Source of the DNA: Ancylobacter pratisalsi
GTDB lineage: Bacteria > Pseudomonadota > Alphaproteobacteria > Rhizobiales > Xanthobacteraceae
Reading direction: 5' to 3'
NCBI RefSeq assembly: GCF_010669125.1
Contig: NZ_CP048630.1
Span: 4,522,001 to 4,586,000 of the forward strand
Length of the DNA: 64,000 bases
Under the pieces are notes generated by a model that was given only the letters and a program-made list of their open reading frames with translations, made no database searches and was not told where the DNA came from. The position numbers were made by a program, and so were the translations under genes. Position 1 is the stretch's first letter, and the number at the start of each line of letters is the position of its first letter. Shown here in pieces: positions 16,017-24,803 of this stretch.

Positions 16017-16838
16017 ATGACCCGTCTTCCCATCGATGCCGCGCCGCTGGTCGAGATGCGCCACCTCCGCAAGTCCTTCGGCGGCCACGAAGTGCTCAAG
16101 GGCATAGATCTGACCGTCTATCCCGGCGAAGTGGTGGCGCTGCTCGGTTCGTCCGGTTCTGGAAAGACCACATTGCTGCGCTGCGTGAACCTTCTTGAAC
16201 AGCCCTCCTCCGGCCGGATCGTCATCGACGGCGCACCGATTTTTGATCGGGCGCCCGATGGGCGCGACAATGTCCGCATCGGCGCCCGCGACGTCGCCGC
16301 CATGCGCAGCCGGGTCGGCATGGTGTTTCAGCAGTTCAACCTGTTTCCGCACATGAACGTACTCGCCAATGTGATGGAAGGCCCGCGCACCGTTCTTGGA
16401 GAGAGCGAGGCAACCAATCGGGCTCGCGCACTCGATCTGCTCGCCAAGGTCGGCATGGCGGATTTCGCCGATCGCATGCCCGGCCGTCTGTCCGGCGGAC
16501 AGAAGCAGCGGGTCTCCATCGCTCGTGCCCTTAACATGCGCCCGTCGCTGATGCTGTTCGACGAGCCCACCTCGGCGCTCGATCCGGAGCTGGTTGGCGA
16601 AGTTCTCAACACCATGATCACGCTGGCCCGTGAAGGCATGACCATGCTGGTCGTCACGCATGAGCTGGGCTTTGCGCTCGAGGTGGCAACACGTGTGGTC
16701 TTTCTCGACCAGGGCGCCATCGCCGCGCAGGGCACGCCACAAGAGGTGCTGCTGCATCCGACCAATGAGCGGGTGCGCGGCTTCGTCAACCGCTTCCACG
16801 CCACCGCCGAACTGATGCGGCCGCTCCTGAATAGCTGA
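16017..16838 (+). CDS. Polar amino-acid ABC importer ATPase (HisP/GlnQ-like)
   Basis: The 273-residue NBD carries Walker A GSSGSGKT (near residue 43), the Q-loop [15 protein letters not shown], the signature [15 protein letters not shown], Walker [15 protein letters not shown] and the switch His in VVTHELGF, so it should be fully active. A short insertion between Walker A and the Q-loop is typical of this subfamily. It lies 13 bases after the permease gene and completes the importer. Confidence 0.95.
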   Translation: MTRLPIDAAPLVEMRHLRKSFGGHEVLKGIDLTVYPGEVVALLGSSGSGKTTLLRCVNLLEQPSSGRIVIDGAPIFDRAPDGRDNVRIGARDVAAMRSRVGMVFQQFNLFPHMNVLANVMEGPRTVLGESEATNRARALDLLAKVGMADFADRMPGRLSGGQKQRVSIARALNMRPSLMLFDEPTSALDPELVGEVLNTMITLAREGMTMLVVTHELGFALEVATRVVFLDQGAIAAQGTPQEVLLHPTNERVRGFVNRFHATAELMRPLLNS

Positions 16839-16878
16839 CGCGCCCGCACGGCGCTTCGCCACATCTTCGCCACCCGCC

Positions 16879-16896
16879 GCATGCCTCCGGGCATGC
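16879..16896 (+). terminator. Hairpin between importer and catabolic genes
   Basis: GCATGCC (16879-16885), loop TCCG, GGCATGC (16890-16896) form a 7-base-pair stem between the ATPase gene and the DapA-family gene, followed about ten bases later by CCCTTTTG. It could act as a weak terminator or attenuator dividing importer from catabolic expression; without a T run directly after the stem this is tentative. Confidence 0.4.
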
Positions 16897-16939
16897 CACG
16901 CCACCCTTTTGTCCCGACCTTTATGAACCGAGACCGCTC

Positions 16940-17848
16940 ATGACCAAGACCAACTGGCACGGCATTCACAGTGTCCTCGTAACGCCCTTCCTGCCCCAGG
17001 GGCCCGTCGACTTCCCGCGCTTCGAGGCGCTGGCCGAGGCGAATATCGCCAACGGCGCCGACGGCCTGATCGTCTGTGGCTCCACGGGCGAGTTTTACGC
17101 CATGAGTGTCGCCGAACGGGTGAAACTGTTCGAGGCTACAGTGAAAGTTGCCAATGGCCGCGTGCCGGTCATCGCGGGCGTCTCCGACCTGCAGACCGAT
17201 GTGGTGCTGGAGCTGACCAGGGCTGCCGAGACCACTGGCTGCGACGGCATCCTTGCCCTCCCCCCCATTTACGCGAAGCCCGACCTGCGCGAGGCCGAGC
17301 ACTTCTACCGTCGCATCTGCGCGGCTTCCGGCCTGCCGGTGATGCTCTACAACAGCCCCGTGCGCATCGGTGTCAACATCACCCCCGATCTGGTGGCCCG
17401 CCTCGCCGAGATCCCCAATGTGGTGGCGATCAAGGACTCCTCCGGCGACATCCAGCAGGTGTCGGAGCTGTGCCAGAAGGTGAAGGGCGAGCTCGCCGTC
17501 TTCGTTGGCTACGAGACGATGATCCGCTCCTCGCTGCCGCTGGGCGTAGTCGGCGTGGTCGCCATGGCGCACCAGCTCTCCGGCGGCCTCGTGCGCGCCT
17601 ATTTCGACGCCTGCGCCTCGGGCGATGCCGTAACCGCGGACCGGCTGGAGCCGGCGCTGTTCGCCATCTACCGCTGTTTCAAGAGCGGCAGCTTCTATGC
17701 CGGCATCAAGGCGGCAATGAACGCGCTCGGCCAGCCGGTCGGCATTCCGCGCGAGCCGCTGCTGCCCTTCACCGACGCGCAGCAAGCCAGCGTGGCGAAG
17801 ATCCTCGCCGACGCCGACGTGGCCGCCATCATCAACACGCTCGCCTGA
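16940..17848 (+). CDS. DapA-family lyase/deaminase (candidate pyrroline-4-hydroxy-2-carboxylate deaminase)
   Basis: The 302-residue TIM barrel has the DHDPS/NAL family marks: CGSTGEFYAMS, the catalytic Tyr137 in VMLYNSPVRIG and the Schiff-base Lys165 in VVAIKDSSGD. In hydroxyproline degradation, a DapA-family enzyme converts delta-1-pyrroline-4-hydroxy-2-carboxylate to alpha-ketoglutarate semialdehyde and ammonia. Lying 13 bases before a racemase-family gene and with ALDH genes following, this protein is the natural candidate for that step. Other reactions of the family, such as sugar-acid aldolase or dehydratase, cannot be excluded by sequence reading alone. Confidence 0.85.
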   Translation: MTKTNWHGIHSVLVTPFLPQGPVDFPRFEALAEANIANGADGLIVCGSTGEFYAMSVAERVKLFEATVKVANGRVPVIAGVSDLQTDVVLELTRAAETTGCDGILALPPIYAKPDLREAEHFYRRICAASGLPVMLYNSPVRIGVNITPDLVARLAEIPNVVAIKDSSGDIQQVSELCQKVKGELAVFVGYETMIRSSLPLGVVGVVAMAHQLSGGLVRAYFDACASGDAVTADRLEPALFAIYRCFKSGSFYAGIKAAMNALGQPVGIPREPLLPFTDAQQASVAKILADADVAAIINTLA

Positions 17849-17861
17849 ACGGACACACATC

Positions 17862-18869
17862 ATGCGCTCGACCCGCATCATTCAGGGCATCGATTCCCAC
17901 ACTGCCGGCTGCCCGTTGCGCCTCATCACCTCCGGTTTCGGGCCGATCCGCGGCGCGACCATGGTGGAGAAACGCGCCGATCTCATGAGCCGCGACTGGC
18001 TGCGCCAGCTCGTGCTGTTCGAGCCGCGCGGCTCCTTCAACATGCCGGCCGCCGTGCTCACCGAGGCCTGCTCGCCTGATGCCGATATCGGCATGCTCAT
18101 CCTTGAGCCGGACACCTACCCCCCCATGTGCGGCCACTGCGCCATGGCTGTGGCGACCATCGCGGTGGAGGCCGGCTACATCACCGCCCAGGAAGGCGAG
18201 ACGCTGGTGCGGCTCGACACCCCGGCCGGCGTCGTGCCGGCACGGGTGCAGGTGGAGAGCGGCCGCGCCGTCGCCGTCACGCTGGAGATGCCGTTGAGCT
18301 TCCTCTACCAGCGCGATGTGATGGTGGAGACCAAGAGCTTCGGCAAGGTACGCGCCGACATCGCCTTTGGCGGCGACTTCTACCTCATCGTCAAGGGTTC
18401 GGACCTCGGTCTCGACCTGACCACGGACAATGCCTGGGCCCTCGTCAGCGCGGCCGCCGAACTGCGCGCCGGGCTGAAGGACATCCCGGTCCAGCACCCA
18501 ACGCTCGCCCATGTGAACGAGATCTACCAGATCGAGATCATCGGCGAGGGTGACGGCGTGCGCTTCGACGGCAAGAACGTCGTGGTCTGCCCGCCGACCG
18601 TGATCGACCGTTCGCCCTGCGGCACGGGCACCGCTTCCCGCATGGCGATGCTGCACGGCAAGGGCGAGCTGAGGGTCGGCGACACCTTCCGCCATGCCGG
18701 CATCCTCGACACCGTATTTACCGGCGAGATCCACGGTGAAGCCACCGTCGGCGAGCTTCCGGCGATCCGCTGCACCGTGACCGGCTCGGCCTATCTCACC
18801 GGCAGCTTCAATTTCTTCCTCGATCCCCACGACCCGTTCCAGCAGGGCTTCCGTCTGACGGGCGTCTGA
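17862..18869 (+). CDS. Proline racemase / 4-hydroxyproline epimerase family enzyme 1
   Basis: This 335-residue enzyme has both catalytic cysteines of the family, Cys90 in PMCGHC and Cys253 in DRSPCGTGT, and the N-terminal DSHTAGCPLR motif, so it is a candidate two-base racemase or epimerase. Dehydratases of the family have Thr or Ser at the second site, which disfavours that role. The residue after GH is Cys, in MCGHCAMA, where epimerases often have Gly, Ala or Thr, so substrate specificity may differ. It sits between the DapA-family gene and an aldehyde dehydrogenase gene with 13- and 23-base gaps. Confidence 0.9.
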   Translation: MRSTRIIQGIDSHTAGCPLRLITSGFGPIRGATMVEKRADLMSRDWLRQLVLFEPRGSFNMPAAVLTEACSPDADIGMLILEPDTYPPMCGHCAMAVATIAVEAGYITAQEGETLVRLDTPAGVVPARVQVESGRAVAVTLEMPLSFLYQRDVMVETKSFGKVRADIAFGGDFYLIVKGSDLGLDLTTDNAWALVSAAAELRAGLKDIPVQHPTLAHVNEIYQIEIIGEGDGVRFDGKNVVVCPPTVIDRSPCGTGTASRMAMLHGKGELRVGDTFRHAGILDTVFTGEIHGEATVGELPAIRCTVTGSAYLTGSFNFFLDPHDPFQQGFRLTGV

Positions 18870-18892
18870 GCGGACGGGTTCAGGAGAGGCAC

Positions 18893-20368
18893 ATGTCCCA
18901 CGATTTCGACCCAAACAGCGTCGTTGCCCTCACCGATCACCTGATCGGCGGGCTGCGCGTCACCGGCGATGGCGCCGAGATCGCGCTCGTCCGTCCCTCT
19001 GATGGCGCCGCCATTGGCACCATCCGCGCGGCGGACGAGGCGCTGGTGGACGCGGCGGTGCGCAGCGCGGCGGCAGCGCGCGTGCAGTCCGGCTGGGCCG
19101 CCGCCGGGCCGCTCGACCGGGCGCGGGTGCTCAAGGCGTGGGCCGACCTGATCGACGCCCATCGTACCGAGCTAGCCCGGCTGGAAGCGGCGACGACCAC
19201 GCGGCCCGTAGCCGATGTCGTCACCCGCGATCTGGTCCGGGCGGCCGGCGCGGTGCGCTATTTCGCCGAATGGGCGGACAAAATCGAGGGTACGCTGATC
19301 GCCGGGGCGAACAGCGGCAGCACTTTTCTCAGGCCCGAGCCCTATGGCGTCATCGCCGCCATCGCGCCGTTCAACTTCCCGGCTATCAACGCTATCTGGA
19401 AGTCCACCCCCGCCCTCGCCACCGGCAATGCGGTTGTCCTCAAACCCTCGGAACTCACGCCGTCCTCGGCGGTGCGGCTGGCCGAACTCGCCATCGAAGC
19501 GGGCCTGCCCGCCGGGGTGTTCAACGTGATCCAAGGGGCGGGTCCTACCGGCTCGGCGCTGGTGCGGCATCCCCTCATCGGCAAGATCACCTTCACCGGC
19601 TCCTCCGCCACTGGTGCGCGGGTGATGGCGGATGCGGCGATGACCGGCACCAAACCGCTGACCCTAGAACTCGGCGGCAAGACGCCCCAGTTGGTTATGG
19701 ACGACGCGCATGACCTCGATGCGCTTGCGGCGACCATCGCCGGCGGCTTCCTCGCCAATGCCGGCCAGGTCTGCACCGCCGGTTCCCGGCTGATCGCGCC
19801 GCGCCGGCTGCTCGACGATCTGACCGGGCGCATCATCGCCCTCGCGCAGGAGCGGATCGCCGGCCCCACTTGGGACACACGGGCGAGCCTGCCGCCGATC
19901 ATCAGCGAGAAGCAGGCGGCGCGCATCGACCGCATGATCGCGGAGACGGTCGCGGACGGTGCGAGCGTTCTCACCGGCGGCCGGCGCTGCGCCAACATGA
20001 ATGCCGGTGCTTACGTGGAGCCGACTGTGCTCGCCGGCGTGCCCGACACCTCGGTCGGCTTCCGGGAGGAGTTCTTCGGTCCGGTGCTGTCCGTCTACGC
20101 CTATGACGACGAGGAGGAGGCGCTCTCCATGGCCAACCATCCCAGCTACGCGCTGGCCGCCAGCCTCTACACGACCAGCGCTGCCAAGGCGCTCGCGCTG
20201 CCGGCACGCCTCAACGCCGGTACGGTCTGGGTAAACGGCCATGGCCGCCAGCCCGATTTCGCAACCCCTCAAGGCGGCTTCGCCGGCTCCGGCTTCGGCA
20301 AGGAGATGGGGCGCGCGGGGCTTGAGGGCTTCCTGCGCTTCAAGACCGTCTGGCTCAATCACGGCTGA
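18893..20368 (+). CDS. NAD(P)-dependent aldehyde dehydrogenase 1
   Basis: The 491-residue ALDH shows the catalytic set Asn161 (PFNFPA), Glu259 (LELGGKTPQ) and Cys294 (NAGQVCTAGSR), and the GSSATGARV cofactor loop. In this operon it could oxidise alpha-ketoglutarate semialdehyde to alpha-ketoglutarate or an aldehyde made by the neighbouring GMC oxidoreductase. It is well diverged from the second ALDH of the operon (23123-24577), so the two probably handle different aldehydes. The GMC gene begins 4 bases after its stop. Confidence 0.92.
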   Translation: MSHDFDPNSVVALTDHLIGGLRVTGDGAEIALVRPSDGAAIGTIRAADEALVDAAVRSAAAARVQSGWAAAGPLDRARVLKAWADLIDAHRTELARLEAATTTRPVADVVTRDLVRAAGAVRYFAEWADKIEGTLIAGANSGSTFLRPEPYGVIAAIAPFNFPAINAIWKSTPALATGNAVVLKPSELTPSSAVRLAELAIEAGLPAGVFNVIQGAGPTGSALVRHPLIGKITFTGSSATGARVMADAAMTGTKPLTLELGGKTPQLVMDDAHDLDALAATIAGGFLANAGQVCTAGSRLIAPRRLLDDLTGRIIALAQERIAGPTWDTRASLPPIISEKQAARIDRMIAETVADGASVLTGGRRCANMNAGAYVEPTVLAGVPDTSVGFREEFFGPVLSVYAYDDEEEALSMANHPSYALAASLYTTSAAKALALPARLNAGTVWVNGHGRQPDFATPQGGFAGSGFGKEMGRAGLEGFLRFKTVWLNHG

Positions 20369-20372
20369 GATC

Positions 20373-22070
20373 ATGTCCGAACACGCATATGACTACATCG
20401 TCGTCGGCGGCGGCGCCGCCGGTGCCGTGCTGGCGAGCCGGCTGTCCGAAGCCTCGAACCTCAAGGTCGCGCTCATCGAGGCCGGGCGCGACACGCCGCC
20501 CGGCGCCGAGCCGGCCGATACGCTCGATGCGTACCCCATCGTCGCCTATTTCAACCGGCTCTATCACTGGCAGAACCTCGCCATCCACCTCACCGATCCC
20601 AAGCCCGGCGTGCCGGGCCGGCGCTACGAACAGGCGCGGGTTATGGGCGGAGGCACCTCGATCAACGGACAGTTCTCCTTTCGCGGCGTGCCGTGGGACT
20701 ATGACCATTGGCGCGAGGAAGGGGCCGAAGGCTGGGGCTGGGACGACGTCCTGCCCTATTTCCGCAAGCTCGAAACTGATCTCGACTATGGCGACAGCCA
20801 GCTCCACGGCAGCCACGGCCCGTTGCCGCTGCGCCGCGTTCCCGAGAAGGACTGGTCACCTTTCGCCAGGACCGTGGCGACGGTGCTCGACAAGAAGGGC
20901 GTACCTAATATCCGGGACCATAACGGCGTCTTCGACGACGGCTATTTCCCGATGACCATCAACAATGTCGACGGTCAGCGGGTCTCGACCGCCCGCGCCT
21001 ATCTTACCCGCGACGTGCGCGCACGGCCCAATCTCACCATTCTGCCCGAAACGGAGATGAAGGAGCTGCTGTTCGAGGGCATCCGCGTCACCGGCCTCAC
21101 GGCGGTCGGACCTGGTGGGCCGGTCACGCTGAAGGCGGGAGAGGTGATCCTCTCCACCGGTGCGCTTCAGACACCCACCCATCTCATGCGCGCCGGCATC
21201 GGCCCGGCGGCACATCTCAAGGAGTTCGGCATCGACGTACGGGCCGATCGGCCAGGGGTCGGGCAGAATTTGCAGGATCACCCTATGGTGGCCTTCGCGG
21301 CCTATCTGCCGAAATCCGCCCGTCTTCCCGCGACGCAGCGTCGCCATATCCAGCTCGGCTACCGCTACACTTCCGGGCTGCCGGACACCACGCCGGGCGA
21401 CATGTTCGTGCTGCCCTCCAACCGCGCGGCCTGGCATCCGCTCGGCCGGCGGCTGGCCTCGATCCTCGTGTGCGTGAACCGGCCCTATTCCACCGGCGAA
21501 GTGAAGCTGAATGGACGCGATGCCGAGACCGCGCCCTTCGTCAATTTCCGCCAGCTTTCCGACGAACGTGATCTCAAGCGGCTCGAGGATGGCATGCATC
21601 GGCTGTGGGGCATCGTGAACGATCCGGCGATGGATGGGGTGATCGAGAACATCTTCCCCGCCACCTTCTCCGAGCGGGTGCGCAAACTCGGCGCCGTGAG
21701 CCGTACCAACTGGTTCATGACGCTGATGGCGGCCGGAATCATGGGCACTGGGTCGCTCTCCCGCAGGCTGATGATCGAAAACGTCATAACGCCCGGCCTG
21801 AAGGCGCGCGAGATGATGGGCTCGCCTCAGGCGCTGCGCGAATGGATCATCGAAAACGCCTGCGGCAGCTGGCATGCCTCCGGTACCTGCCGGATCGGCC
21901 GCCCGGAGGATCCGCGCGCCGTCGTTGACAGCGCGGCGCGTGTGATCGGCGTCGAGGGGCTACGGGTGGTCGATGCCTCCATCATGCCGGCGGTGATCAG
22001 CGCCAACACCATGCTGACGACGGTAATGGCCGGCGAGAAAATTGCCGACACCATCAAGTCCGGCCGCTAG
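20373..22070 (+). CDS. GMC-family FAD oxidoreductase (choline-dehydrogenase-like)
   Basis: From MSEHAYDYI (ATG 20373) the protein has 565 residues. The FAD-binding motif VVGGGAAGAVLASRLSE stands at the N-terminus, followed by GMC signatures ARVMGGGTSINGQ and LSTGALQTPTHLMRAGIG. The C-terminal active-site His is in GSWHASGTCRIG and the Asn in VISANTMLTTVM. GMC enzymes oxidise alcohols to aldehydes. This is unexpected in a hydroxyproline-type cluster, where a D-amino-acid-oxidase-type flavoprotein normally oxidises the D-epimer; none is present here. A longer in-frame start at 20241 overlaps the ALDH gene and is rejected. Confidence 0.92.
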   Translation: MSEHAYDYIVVGGGAAGAVLASRLSEASNLKVALIEAGRDTPPGAEPADTLDAYPIVAYFNRLYHWQNLAIHLTDPKPGVPGRRYEQARVMGGGTSINGQFSFRGVPWDYDHWREEGAEGWGWDDVLPYFRKLETDLDYGDSQLHGSHGPLPLRRVPEKDWSPFARTVATVLDKKGVPNIRDHNGVFDDGYFPMTINNVDGQRVSTARAYLTRDVRARPNLTILPETEMKELLFEGIRVTGLTAVGPGGPVTLKAGEVILSTGALQTPTHLMRAGIGPAAHLKEFGIDVRADRPGVGQNLQDHPMVAFAAYLPKSARLPATQRRHIQLGYRYTSGLPDTTPGDMFVLPSNRAAWHPLGRRLASILVCVNRPYSTGEVKLNGRDAETAPFVNFRQLSDERDLKRLEDGMHRLWGIVNDPAMDGVIENIFPATFSERVRKLGAVSRTNWFMTLMAAGIMGTGSLSRRLMIENVITPGLKAREMMGSPQALREWIIENACGSWHASGTCRIGRPEDPRAVVDSAARVIGVEGLRVVDASIMPAVISANTMLTTVMAGEKIADTIKSGR

Positions 22071-22083
22071 GGGGAGAGGCAAC

Positions 22084-23079
22084 ATGGCAATCAGGCGCTG
22101 GATCTCGACCATCGACAGCCACACGGCGGGCCATCCCACCCGCGTCGTCACCGGCGGCGTGCCCCCGCTGCGAGGCGACACGGTCGAGGCGCGGGCGGAG
22201 GATTTCCGCGCCCGCTTCGACCCGCTGCGCACCTTTCTGCTCCATGAGCCACGCGGCCATGCGGCGATGGTAGGCGTGGTAATGACCGAGAGCACGCGGG
22301 CCGATTTCGGCGCCTTCTTCCTCGGCAGCTACAAATATCTGGAGATGTGCGGCCACGCGACCATCGGCCTGGCCGTGACGCTCGACCATATGGGCCTGAT
22401 CGGAGCGTCCGAGGAGCCGACGAGTTCCTTCACGCTGGAGGTGCCGGCCGGGGTCATCACCGTCCATGTCCAACGCAGGGACGGTGCCGTTGCCACTGTC
22501 ACCTTCGAGAACGTCCCCGCTCATGTCGCGGCTTCAGGCGTGACCCTCAACGCCGGCGGGGTCAACGTGTCGGTGGATGTGGCCTGGGGCGGAAACTGGT
22601 ACGGGCTGGTCGAAGCCCACGCCGCCGAGGTGGTGCTGGCGCCCGCTGGCGTATCCCACGCCATGGCGACCGGCGCGGCACTGAAGGCGGCGTTGAACGC
22701 GAAAATCACCGAAGGCGGCATCGCGGGTGTCGCCCGGCCGATCGATTCCATCCTGTTCTACGAGACGCAGGCCGACGGCCAGGGCGTGGTGAGCCGCCAA
22801 CTCGTTGTGCTCGAATCCAACAAATTCGACCGTTCGCCCTGCGGCACCGGTTCCTCGGCCCGTCTAGCGCAGATGGTGGCGCGCGGCGAGATCGAGCTCA
22901 AGCAGCCGATCCGCACCCGCAATATCCTCGACGTCGACTTCACCGCCACCGCACGCGCGATCGAAGGGCGCACGGACGCCATCGAGCCGCACATCGTCGG
23001 GCTGGCTCACATCACGGGCGAGCACCGCTTCGTGCTCGCGCAAGGCGACCCCCTGCCGGACGGCTTCCTCTGCCGCTGA
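22084..23079 (+). CDS. Proline racemase / 4-hydroxyproline epimerase family enzyme 2
   Basis: Starting at MAIRRWIS (ATG 22084, after GGGGGAGAGG), the 331-residue protein has DSHTAGHPTRVV, Cys89 in MCGHATIG and Cys253 in FDRSPCGTGSS, so both catalytic cysteines are present. It differs from enzyme 1 over most of its length and shares HEPRGH, ADFGAFF and KFDRSP with the racemase domain of the fusion regulator, suggesting that the sensor domain arose from this branch. Two racemase-family enzymes in one operon suggest two imino-acid substrates or two stereochemical steps. Confidence 0.9.
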   Translation: MAIRRWISTIDSHTAGHPTRVVTGGVPPLRGDTVEARAEDFRARFDPLRTFLLHEPRGHAAMVGVVMTESTRADFGAFFLGSYKYLEMCGHATIGLAVTLDHMGLIGASEEPTSSFTLEVPAGVITVHVQRRDGAVATVTFENVPAHVAASGVTLNAGGVNVSVDVAWGGNWYGLVEAHAAEVVLAPAGVSHAMATGAALKAALNAKITEGGIAGVARPIDSILFYETQADGQGVVSRQLVVLESNKFDRSPCGTGSSARLAQMVARGEIELKQPIRTRNILDVDFTATARAIEGRTDAIEPHIVGLAHITGEHRFVLAQGDPLPDGFLCR

Positions 23080-23122
23080 GATCGATTATCGACCCGCATC
23101 ATTCCCGGGCCTGGAGACAATC

Positions 23123-24577
23123 ATGACCGACCTTTCACATTACGACGAGACCATCGAGCTGCTGATCGATGGCGAATGGTGCCAGGGCTCCGAAGGCAAG
23201 AGCGAAGCCCTGGAAAACCCGGCGACCGGAGCCGTGCTTGGATCCGTTCCCCACGCGTCAGACGCCGATCTCGCCCGCGCGCTGGAGGCCGCGCAACGCG
23301 GCTTCAGGACGTGGAAGGCGATGACCGCGCAGGCGCGCTATACGCTGATGATGAAGGCTGCCGATCTCATCGAGGCGCGCAAAGAGCGCATCGGCCGGCT
23401 ACTCACGCTCGAGAATGGCAAGCCTGTCGCCGAGGCGGTGCCAGAGGTGCAGTTCGCCGCCGACGCCACACGCTGGTACGCGGAAGAGGGCAAGCGCGCC
23501 TATGGTCGCATCGTACCCGCCCGCATGGCGAATGTGCGCCAAATGGTGCTGAAGGAGCCGGTCGGCCCCGTCGTCGCCTTCGCAGCGTGGAACTTCCCGT
23601 CCTCAAATGTCATCCGCAAGATTTCCGGCGCGCTAGGCGCGGGCTGCTCGATCATCATCAAGCCTGCGGAAGAAACGCCCGGCACGGCTGTTGCCATAGC
23701 GCGCTGTTTCCAGGAGGCCGGGCTGCCGGCGGGCGTGCTGAACCTCGTCTTCGGTGAGCCCGCCCATGTCAGCCAGGTGCTGCTGGCCTCGCCGATCCCG
23801 AAGGCGGTGACGCTGACCGGTTCGACCGCTGTCGGCAAGCAGCTCGCCCGGCTATCGGCCGATACGCTGAAGCGCTGCACGATGGAACTGGGCGGTCATG
23901 CGCCGGTCATCGTCCATGGCGATGCGGATCTTGATCTCGCTGCTCGCACGCTGGTCGCCTTCAAGTTCCGCAATGCCGGGCAGGTCTGCACGTCGCCGAC
24001 GCGCTTCTTTATCCATGACTCACTCTACGACCCCTTCGTCGAGCGCTTCGTCGAACTCGCCTCGACGCTTAAGGTCGGCAACGGCCTCGACGCAGGCACC
24101 CAGATGGGCCCAATGATCGCCCGCCGCCGCCTCGCGGTGATGGAAGATCTGGTGAACGATGCGGTGACCAAGGGCGCGGAGCTGAAGCTGGGTGGACGAC
24201 GGATCGGTAATCAAGGGCATTTCTTTGCTCCGACCGTACTCGCAAACGTTCCGGCCGATGCGGCAATCATGTCAAGCGAGCCCTTCGGCCCTATTGCACC
24301 GCTTACCTCCTTTTCCAGCTTCGATGAGGTGATCGAGCGGGCGAACGCGTTGCCTTACGGCCTGGCCTCCTTCGTGTTCACCCGCTCCGGCGCTCTGGCC
24401 GCGCGCACCGAGGAGGCGCTCGACGCTGGCCTCGTCGGGGTCAACCACATGGCCGTTTCAACGCCCGAGACGCCTTTTGGCGGTGTGAACGAGTCGGGCT
24501 ACGGGTCCGAGAGTGGCATTGAAGGACTGGATGCGTTCCTGCGCACCAAGTTCGTCACTGAACTTGCGGCCCTCTGA
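23123..24577 (+). CDS. NAD(P)-dependent aldehyde dehydrogenase 2 (succinate-semialdehyde type)
   Basis: The 484-residue ALDH has Asn157 (AAWNFPSSN), Glu255 (MELGGHAPV) and Cys289 (NAGQVCTSPTR). Its overall wording (LTLENGKPVAEA, ALGAGCSIIIKPAEETP, INHM-like GVNHMAVSTPETPFGGV) matches the GabD / alpha-ketoglutarate-semialdehyde dehydrogenase group, making it the better candidate for the last step from alpha-ketoglutarate semialdehyde to alpha-ketoglutarate. It is the last gene of the operon and is followed by a strong hairpin. Confidence 0.92.
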   Translation: MTDLSHYDETIELLIDGEWCQGSEGKSEALENPATGAVLGSVPHASDADLARALEAAQRGFRTWKAMTAQARYTLMMKAADLIEARKERIGRLLTLENGKPVAEAVPEVQFAADATRWYAEEGKRAYGRIVPARMANVRQMVLKEPVGPVVAFAAWNFPSSNVIRKISGALGAGCSIIIKPAEETPGTAVAIARCFQEAGLPAGVLNLVFGEPAHVSQVLLASPIPKAVTLTGSTAVGKQLARLSADTLKRCTMELGGHAPVIVHGDADLDLAARTLVAFKFRNAGQVCTSPTRFFIHDSLYDPFVERFVELASTLKVGNGLDAGTQMGPMIARRRLAVMEDLVNDAVTKGAELKLGGRRIGNQGHFFAPTVLANVPADAAIMSSEPFGPIAPLTSFSSFDEVIERANALPYGLASFVFTRSGALAARTEEALDAGLVGVNHMAVSTPETPFGGVNESGYGSESGIEGLDAFLRTKFVTELAAL

Positions 24578-24602
24578 GGCCATTGGCGGCCTGAGCAACC
24601 CG

Positions 24603-24631
24603 CACCGGTCGGCCCTTCCAGCCGGCCGGTG
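24603..24631 (+). terminator. Hairpin at the end of the catabolic operon
   Basis: CACCGGTCGGC (24603-24613), loop CCTTCCA, then GCCGGCCGGTG (24621-24631) form an 11-base-pair stem with one U-G wobble, 26 bases after the stop of the last ALDH gene. No T run follows, so it is an atypical or Rho-assisted terminator. Confidence 0.55.
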
Positions 24632-24756
24632 GTACAGGTTATCGATATCTGCCGATCTTATGGTCGTCGCGGCGATGATTCGCCTCGGGTGATCACGGCG
24701 AAGGCTATAAACGAGGGCTGCACCGGCATCCCCGTCCACGCCGGCTAGACTATTGC

Positions 24757-24803
24757 AACATCAATGACATAAATGTTCGCAGTTTAGTCTTTGTTGGCGC
24801 ACC
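24757..24803 (-). repeat. Dispersed repeat, copy C (partial, most diverged)
   Basis: AACATCAATGACATAAATGTTCGCAGTTT...CTTTGTTGGCGCACC aligns with the core of copies A and B (TCAA--A-ATA-GTGTTCGCAGTT...CTTGG---GCGC-CC). The minus strand reads TANIYVIDVAIV-stop in the same frame as the other two, but with an internal stop just before TAN. Homology beyond the core was not found. Confidence 0.5.
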
